A stretch of DNA of 18,279 bases from Thermococcus sp. (GTDB lineage: Archaea; Methanobacteriota_B; Thermococci; Thermococcales; Thermococcaceae): assembly GCA_027035445.1 (NCBI GenBank), contig JALVUT010000055.1, positions 1-18,279 on the forward strand. The letters are read 5' to 3'. The stretch's first letter is position 1. The number at the start of each line of letters is the position of its first letter. Position numbers and translations under genes: made by a program. This document shows, in pieces, positions 14,610-18,279 of this stretch. The notes below the pieces were generated by a model. That model saw nothing but the letters and a program-made list of their open reading frames with translations. It searched no databases and was not told where the DNA came from.

Positions 14610-15110
14610 ATGGCCGGAACGGTGAGTAAGGTAATCTACTTCCAGGATGAGGAGGGGTTTCTCAACAACATGAACGGGATCATGGAGGCCTTCTCATACC
14701 TGGCAGGCAAGTACGGCCGCAACCCTATTGAGGGAATCCTTCTGTGGGACTACGTGGGAGTCCAAGATGAGGAGGGAGTGAAGGTCTTTCGGGTTGGTGA
14801 GTTTTCCTATGCGGAGGGAACCCTAAAAGTTGATCTGGAGACTCTTAGAACCTTGGAAAGATATTTCGACGAAATAGAGAGTAAATGGGATGAGCTGAGC
14901 GTGGACGACATTGCATACTTCGTGGACATGCTCAATGAGGCGTTGGGCAGAGAAATGGTATTTTACGAGGCTTATGCCCTTGGACTTGATCGGAACACCG
15001 CTTATATTATCCTAAACGTGGCCAGCATCCACTACCTCGACAGCATCTTGGAGGGGAAAGATCGGGAGATCTTCGAGGAGGCCGTCCATAGCCTGATGAG
15101 ATATATTTGA
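14610..15110 (+). CDS. Acidic soluble protein of unknown function
   Basis: 166 residues from the ATG at 14610, chosen over the GTG at 14601 because GGTG precedes it at six bases and the predicted transcription start lies at the GTG. It has no membrane segment or signal peptide. It is rich in Asp and Glu and looks alpha/beta at the N-terminus (VSKVIYFQDEEGF, GILLWDYVGV) and largely helical after about residue 75. I do not recognise a family and see no catalytic motif. It heads an operon with a SepF-like small protein 41 bases downstream and queE, so it may be a Thermococcales-specific partner of one of these. Confidence 0.8.
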   Translation: MAGTVSKVIYFQDEEGFLNNMNGIMEAFSYLAGKYGRNPIEGILLWDYVGVQDEEGVKVFRVGEFSYAEGTLKVDLETLRTLERYFDEIESKWDELSVDDIAYFVDMLNEALGREMVFYEAYALGLDRNTAYIILNVASIHYLDSILEGKDREIFEEAVHSLMRYI

Positions 15111-15138
15111 ATACTTATGCAGTTACCTCATTATGTGT

Positions 15139-15146
15139 GGAGGTGA
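15139..15146 (+). promoter_or_regulatory. Strong ribosome binding site deciding a TTG start
   Basis: GGAGGTGA lies five bases before TTG at 15152. It favours this start over the longer frame beginning with TTG at 15107, inside the end of the previous gene. Confidence 0.75.
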
Positions 15147-15151
15147 TCCCA

Positions 15152-15412
15152 TTGCTGTTCAAGAAGAGGGGCGTTTTCACGGTGGAAGACACAAGAAAGG
15201 TGATCAAAGCCCTCAGTGAAAACCCGGACGAAAGGGATGTAATAATCATAGCAGAGCACATTACCGAGGAGGCTAAAAGGCGCCTCTGGGACTACGTCAG
15301 GGGGATACAACTCATAGCAGACATGACCGGCGAGGAGAGGAGTGTTAGGGTCGAGATACTCGAGGGTTTTGTGAGCGACAAGGTGAAGGGGCTGAACGTG
15401 GAGGAGCTGTGA
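15152..15412 (+). CDS. Small protein resembling the SepF/DUF552 fold (tentative)
   Basis: 86 residues from TTG at 15152. The pattern is a short basic N-terminus (MLFKKRGVF), a helix (VEDTRKVIKALSE), a hydrophobic strand (DVIIIAEHI), a long helix (EEAKRRLWDYVRGIQLIADM) and a final strand (SVRVEILEGFV). This order and residues such as AKRR...Y-V-R-G and the following strand are like the core of SepF, the FtsZ membrane tether, where AKR.VDFL.G..Y...G precedes an FLxTP-type strand. The last strand and the Gly-Gly turn are not conserved, so I call it only a resemblance. It could be an unrelated alpha/beta protein. It lies 41 bases after the preceding gene and 9 before queE, in the same operon. Confidence 0.7.
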   Translation: MLFKKRGVFTVEDTRKVIKALSENPDERDVIIIAEHITEEAKRRLWDYVRGIQLIADMTGEERSVRVEILEGFVSDKVKGLNVEEL

Positions 15413-15421
15413 GGTGGTAGA

Positions 15422-16183
15422 GTGAAGCTCATAATGGCCGAAGTCTTCAACAGCTGGCAGGGTGAAGGGGGTAGCGTTGAGGGTTCGGCCTTCGGAAGAA
15501 GGCAGATCTTCGTCAGGTTTGCGGGGTGTGATCTTCACTGTAATTATTGCGACTCTAAACAGTATCTTGACGCCTCCAAGGTATCGCGCTGGCGCTACGA
15601 GGTCAAGCCATTCACCGGGCGGTTCGAGTACAAACCAAACCCTGCTTCACTCTATGAGGTCATCAACACCGTTTTGAGGCTCGATACAGGAGACATACAC
15701 TCGATAAGTTACACCGGCGGTGAGCCGACCCTCCAAGTGAAACCGCTGAAGGCCCTCATGGAGCGTATGAAGGGGCTCGGTTTTGACAACTTTCTCGAGA
15801 CCCACGGCGGCCTGCCGGAGCTTATTAAAGAGGTGGCTCCCATAACCGACTACGCGAGCGTGGATATAAAGGACGAGAGCGCAGGGGCAACCGAGGACTG
15901 GAGGAACCTCGTTCTCCACGAGGTGGAGAGCATAAGGATTCTGAAGGAAGGTGGAGCGAAGACCTATGCCAAGCTAGTCGTTACTCCCGGAACAAAGCTT
16001 GAAAACGTCCGCTGGTATGCGGAGCTTTTGAAGGACCTGGTCCCGCTCGTTATCCAGCCGAGGGAGCCGATTGACATCTCACAGGGGAGGCTTATGGGTT
16101 TCTACCGCGAAGCAGCCAGGGTACTGGGCAGGAAGAACGTCGGCCTGAGCTTTCAGGTGCACAAGTATCTCAACGTTTTCTAA
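15422..16183 (+). CDS. queE: 7-carboxy-7-deazaguanine synthase (radical SAM)
   Basis: 253 residues starting with GTG at 15422 after GAGGTGG. It converts 6-carboxytetrahydropterin to 7-carboxy-7-deazaguanine, an early step toward preQ0 and archaeosine in archaeal tRNA. The N-terminus MKLIMAEVFNSWQGEG is typical of QueE. The radical SAM cluster motif is Cys36, Cys40 and Cys43 in CDLHCNYCD (CxxxCxxC). The GGEP motif for S-adenosylmethionine is in SISYTGGEPTL near residue 98. The 25-residue insertion after the cluster motif (about residues 50-75) is common in archaeal members. It begins 9 bases after the small protein gene, and its 3' end overlaps the converging pseudogene by 14 bases. Confidence 0.94.
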   Translation: MKLIMAEVFNSWQGEGGSVEGSAFGRRQIFVRFAGCDLHCNYCDSKQYLDASKVSRWRYEVKPFTGRFEYKPNPASLYEVINTVLRLDTGDIHSISYTGGEPTLQVKPLKALMERMKGLGFDNFLETHGGLPELIKEVAPITDYASVDIKDESAGATEDWRNLVLHEVESIRILKEGGAKTYAKLVVTPGTKLENVRWYAELLKDLVPLVIQPREPIDISQGRLMGFYREAARVLGRKNVGLSFQVHKYLNVF

Positions 16184-17127
16184 GGACTAAAAAGGCGAGG
16201 AGGACGATTATTCCCGGCCCGCAGATTGACTTTTCCTTTTCAGCCGTGGTTGTTTCTGATGAGTTAGTGCCTGAGGTGGTTTCCGACCTCGAAGGTGTGT
16301 TCATTTTGGTCGGGGTCTCATGGTATTCAATGAGCCGGGATAAACCGTAAAGTTGCCCAGAACTCTGAAGAGGCCGTAAACCGTCCCGTTGCTCAGAAAG
16401 GAGTAGAGTGGCCAGAGAGAGCAGATGGGAACTATTCTGCTTCCAACCCTTGCGTAGCCATTCGGAAGCCCGCTGAAATCTACGGAGTACTTTTCGGGAT
16501 ATACAAAACTCCCACCGTTAACCTGTATGTAATCCAGAGGGGAAACCGAGAGTTAGTATCTGGAGTAAGCGGAGACATTTACCAGTCTTTTTCCCTTCAA
16601 CGAGCTTGCCACAATCCTGTGTGTAGTGTATCTCCGCCGGGGATGAGAATTCCGCCAGCACCCAAGTTTAAAAGGAACAGTGCAAAGGTCCCGTTCGTGA
16701 ATCCCTCCATGGAAACATCAACTTCTTCCGGCGCGACGGCCAAAAAGGAGTAACTCCTGCCACCCGAAAGAGCCAGGAGTGGCTTCACCATTTCGTGAAT
16801 CTCGCCGAGTTTTCCGGTAATGTTTCTGCTCATAACCCTGTAATGAACGGCAAAGTCAAGGGCATCGGCGTTCAGACACTCCAGCCTGTCGGTTTCCGAG
16901 GAAATCGGGCACATCCCCTCAGGGGATTGATATAAGTAGTAGACATCAACGCCAAAAACGAGACCACCGTTGGAAAAATAAGGGGTCGTTTCAAGGAGGA
17001 CCGGGTCTGGAAGTTCAATTTTAGGCGGGCAGGTTCCTTTCCCTGAGACTGGATGGAACGAATACGTTATGGAAACTATGAGGAGGATTATTATGACGAA
17101 ACTCTCCACTTTCATTGTGTTACTCAT
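16170..17127 (-). pseudogene. Decayed CGP-CTERM surface protein gene
   Basis: An intact start of 176 residues (ATG at 17127) has a signal peptide (MKVESFVIIILLIVSITYSF) and a mature region with Asn-x-Ser/Thr sites (RNITG, TNGT). The frame then breaks near the TG repeat at 16617-16626. Coding continues in a second frame (QDCGKLVEGK), shifts at the five-base A/T run at 16588-16592 to a third (VNVSAYSRY, stop at 16553-16555, then LSVSPLDYIQVNGGSF...), and shifts back near 16326-16331. It ends with a Ser/Thr-rich stalk (TSGTNSSETTTAEKEK) and ICGPGIIVLLAFLVLRKR. That end is the CGP-CTERM tail: Cys-Gly-Pro, hydrophobic helix, basic end, found on Thermococcales surface proteins. The stitched product would be about 318 residues. 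The mature domain is not recognised. Three frameshifts plus a stop make decay more likely than error, but homopolymer miscalls could explain some of them. Confidence 0.85.
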
Positions 17128-17147
17128 CAGGGTTATTCTTAGCCAAA

Positions 17148-17160
17148 CGTTTTAAAGATA
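17148..17160 (-). promoter_or_regulatory. TATA element of the CGP-CTERM pseudogene
   Basis: The minus strand reads TATCTTTAAAACG, centred about 26 bases before 17127. Initiation would fall at the first ATG, or leave a 12-base leader for the second ATG at 17115. The promoter looks preserved although the gene is broken. Confidence 0.45.
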
Positions 17161-17241
17161 TTCTGAGAACTATCTGCTGGCGATGATGACATTGGCCTTT
17201 GGGGTAACCGGTGTCCGAAAAAAAAAACCACCTGAGCCGTC

Positions 17242-17256
17242 AAATTTTTAAATTCA
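17242..17256 (+). promoter_or_regulatory. TATA promoter of the TIP49-like gene
   Basis: AAATTTTTAAATTCA is centred about 51 bases before the presumed start at 17300. Transcription from about 17275 leaves a 25-base leader carrying GGGGGTGA. Confidence 0.5.
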
Positions 17257-17286
17257 TCCTCTGTTATTAACCTCCGGAGAGCTTAA

Positions 17287-17295
17287 AGGGGGTGA
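17287..17295 (+). promoter_or_regulatory. Ribosome binding site of the TIP49-like gene
   Basis: AAGGGGGTGAG sits here, and the codon at normal spacing after it in the TIP49 frame is ACG at 17300, where relatives have ATG. There is no other in-frame ATG, GTG or TTG near it. Confidence 0.6.
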
Positions 17296-17299
17296 GAAT

Positions 17300-18279
17300 A
17301 CGCCTGTCATTGAGGAGGTCGCCACCAGAAGCCTCGAAAGAATCGGAAGTCACTCCCACATAAAGGGACTTGGGCTTGATGAGAGTGGGAAGGCTCCTTT
17401 TATGGCCGATGGAATGGTGGGGCAGAGCAAGGCAAGGGAAGCGGCAGGGATAGCCGTTCAGCTTATCAAGGGGGGCAAACTTGCCGGAAAGGGGATCCTT
17501 CTAGTCGGCCCCACTGGGAGCGGCAAAACCGCCATAGCCATGGGCATAGCAAGGGAGCTCGGTGAGGACGTTCCCTTCGTCCAGATATCCGGGAGCGAGA
17601 TTTACTCGGCCGAGATCAAAAAGACAGAGTTCCTCAGAGAAGCCCTGCGAAGGGCTATAGGTGTTAGGATAAGCGAGGAACGGAGGGTCTACGAAGGTGA
17701 GGTCAAGGAGATAAAGATAAATAAGACGCGACATCCATTTAACCCCTATGCCGAGGTGCCGGAGAGCGTCACCATAACCCTCCACACGAAGGACGATGAG
17801 AAATCAGTACGGGCCGGCAGGGAAATAGCGTACCAGCTCATGGAAATGGGAATCGAAGAAGGAGACGTAATCCAGATAGACGCCGAAACAGGGAGGATAT
17901 CAAAGATAGGAACCACCAAGGAGGAAGAGGGGCTATTCTTCAAGAAGAAGGTTAATCCACCGAGTGGACCAGTCCTTAAGATAAAGGAGTTCACCTATAC
18001 CGTTACCCTCCACGACCTCGACGTTGCCAACGCCCGTGGAAATATCTTCGGCCTGCTCTTCAGCACAGGGGCTGAGATAAGTGACGAGGTCAGACAACGT
18101 GTTGATGAAACGGTCAAGGGATGGATAGAGGAAGGGAAGGCCACGCTCGTTCCAGGAGTGCTCTTCATAGACGAATGTCATATGCTTGACATTGAAGCGT
18201 TCTCCTTCCTAGCAAGGGCAATGGAAGGTGAGCTAGCCCCGATACTAATCCTAGCCACCAACCGCGGAAGAACGGAGAT
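17300..18279 (+). CDS. TIP49/RuvB-like AAA+ ATPase, 5' part (runs off the window)
   Basis: 326 complete codons are present, and the family is about 440 residues, so roughly a quarter is missing. It is the archaeal counterpart of RuvBL1/RuvBL2 (TIP49), a hexameric AAA+ ATPase associated with TBP and chromatin or RNP assembly in eukaryotes. The N-terminus VIEEVATRSLERIGSHSHIKG matches RuvBL1 closely. DGMVGQSKAREAAG follows, with Walker A VGPTGSGKT (Gly70 to Thr77), the inserted OB-like domain (about residues 120-250, including VYEGEVKEI and DVIQIDAETG), HDLDVANARG, and Walker B LFIDECHMLD (about residues 290-299). The frame is open throughout, but the start codon is ACG. The conserved first 34 residues would be lost if translation began at the first in-frame ATG (17402), so ACG initiation or a sequence change is implied. 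It is not a complete ORF in this window. Confidence 0.93.

Noticed and set aside
16184..16596. An empty intergenic region between queE and the 176-residue minus-strand ORF.
   Set aside because: Stitching frames shows it is the 3' part of the CGP-CTERM pseudogene, so it is reported as part of that feature.
17183..17251. A short plus-strand ORF (MMTLAFGVTGVRKKK...) upstream of the TIP49-like gene.
   Set aside because: It is only 22 codons, depends on a ten-base A run, and covers the TATA box. I see no coding evidence.

Overview
The window comes from a hyperthermophilic euryarchaeon of the order Thermococcales (Thermococcus/Pyrococcus). The evidence is the gene content: a SurR-type sulfur regulator next to a double-CxxC protein disulfide oxidoreductase, ferredoxin plus geranylgeranyl reductase for archaeal lipids, archaeal-type ProRS with a C-terminal Cys cluster, a TIP49/RuvB-like ATPase, QueE for archaeosine, and a decayed protein with a CGP-CTERM sorting tail. 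Promoters are BRE/TATA elements about 25 nt upstream of the start site, and many starts follow GGTG/GGAGGTGA ribosome binding sites, including GTG and TTG starts.

Region 1 (1-2862, all minus strand) is a compact directional array in the order vapB antitoxin, vapC PIN toxin, two tandem TauE/SafE-family permeases, a small probable membrane protein, and the 5' part of a secreted protein that runs off the window. Region 2 (2866-4872, minus) is a two-gene operon of a D-2-hydroxyacid dehydrogenase and an M42 aminopeptidase. A divergent promoter region separates it from proS (4996-6444, plus). Region 3 holds a NodU/CmcH-type carbamoyltransferase (6628-8238, plus) that overlaps, tail to tail, an HPr-kinase-like P-loop protein (8235-9188, minus).

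Region 4 (9279-12175) is a redox locus. pdo (minus) and surR (plus) diverge from an intergenic region that carries a perfect extended SurR operator, GTTn3AACn5GTT, and a second GTTn3AAC core over a pdo TATA-like element. surR is followed, with coding overlaps, by a 2[4Fe-4S] ferredoxin and a geranylgeranyl reductase. The electron donor and the lipid-saturating enzyme therefore sit in the operon of a sulfur/redox regulator.

Region 5 has topA (minus, 12197-14365). It is followed by a plus-strand operon of an unrecognised 166-residue protein, an 86-residue protein whose pattern resembles the SepF/DUF552 fold, and queE. Region 6 (16170-17127, minus) is a pseudogene of a CGP-CTERM surface protein, broken by three frameshifts and one stop. 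The window ends inside a TIP49/RuvB-like ATPase gene (from 17300, plus), whose expected ATG is ACG in this sequence.

The strongest points for follow-up are the ACG start of the TIP49-like gene, the SepF-like small protein next to queE, the SurR-ferredoxin-GGR linkage with its operators, the CGP-CTERM pseudogene and the carbamoyltransferase/HprK-like pair. I see no clearly new defence system, CRISPR array, rRNA, tRNA or insertion sequence.
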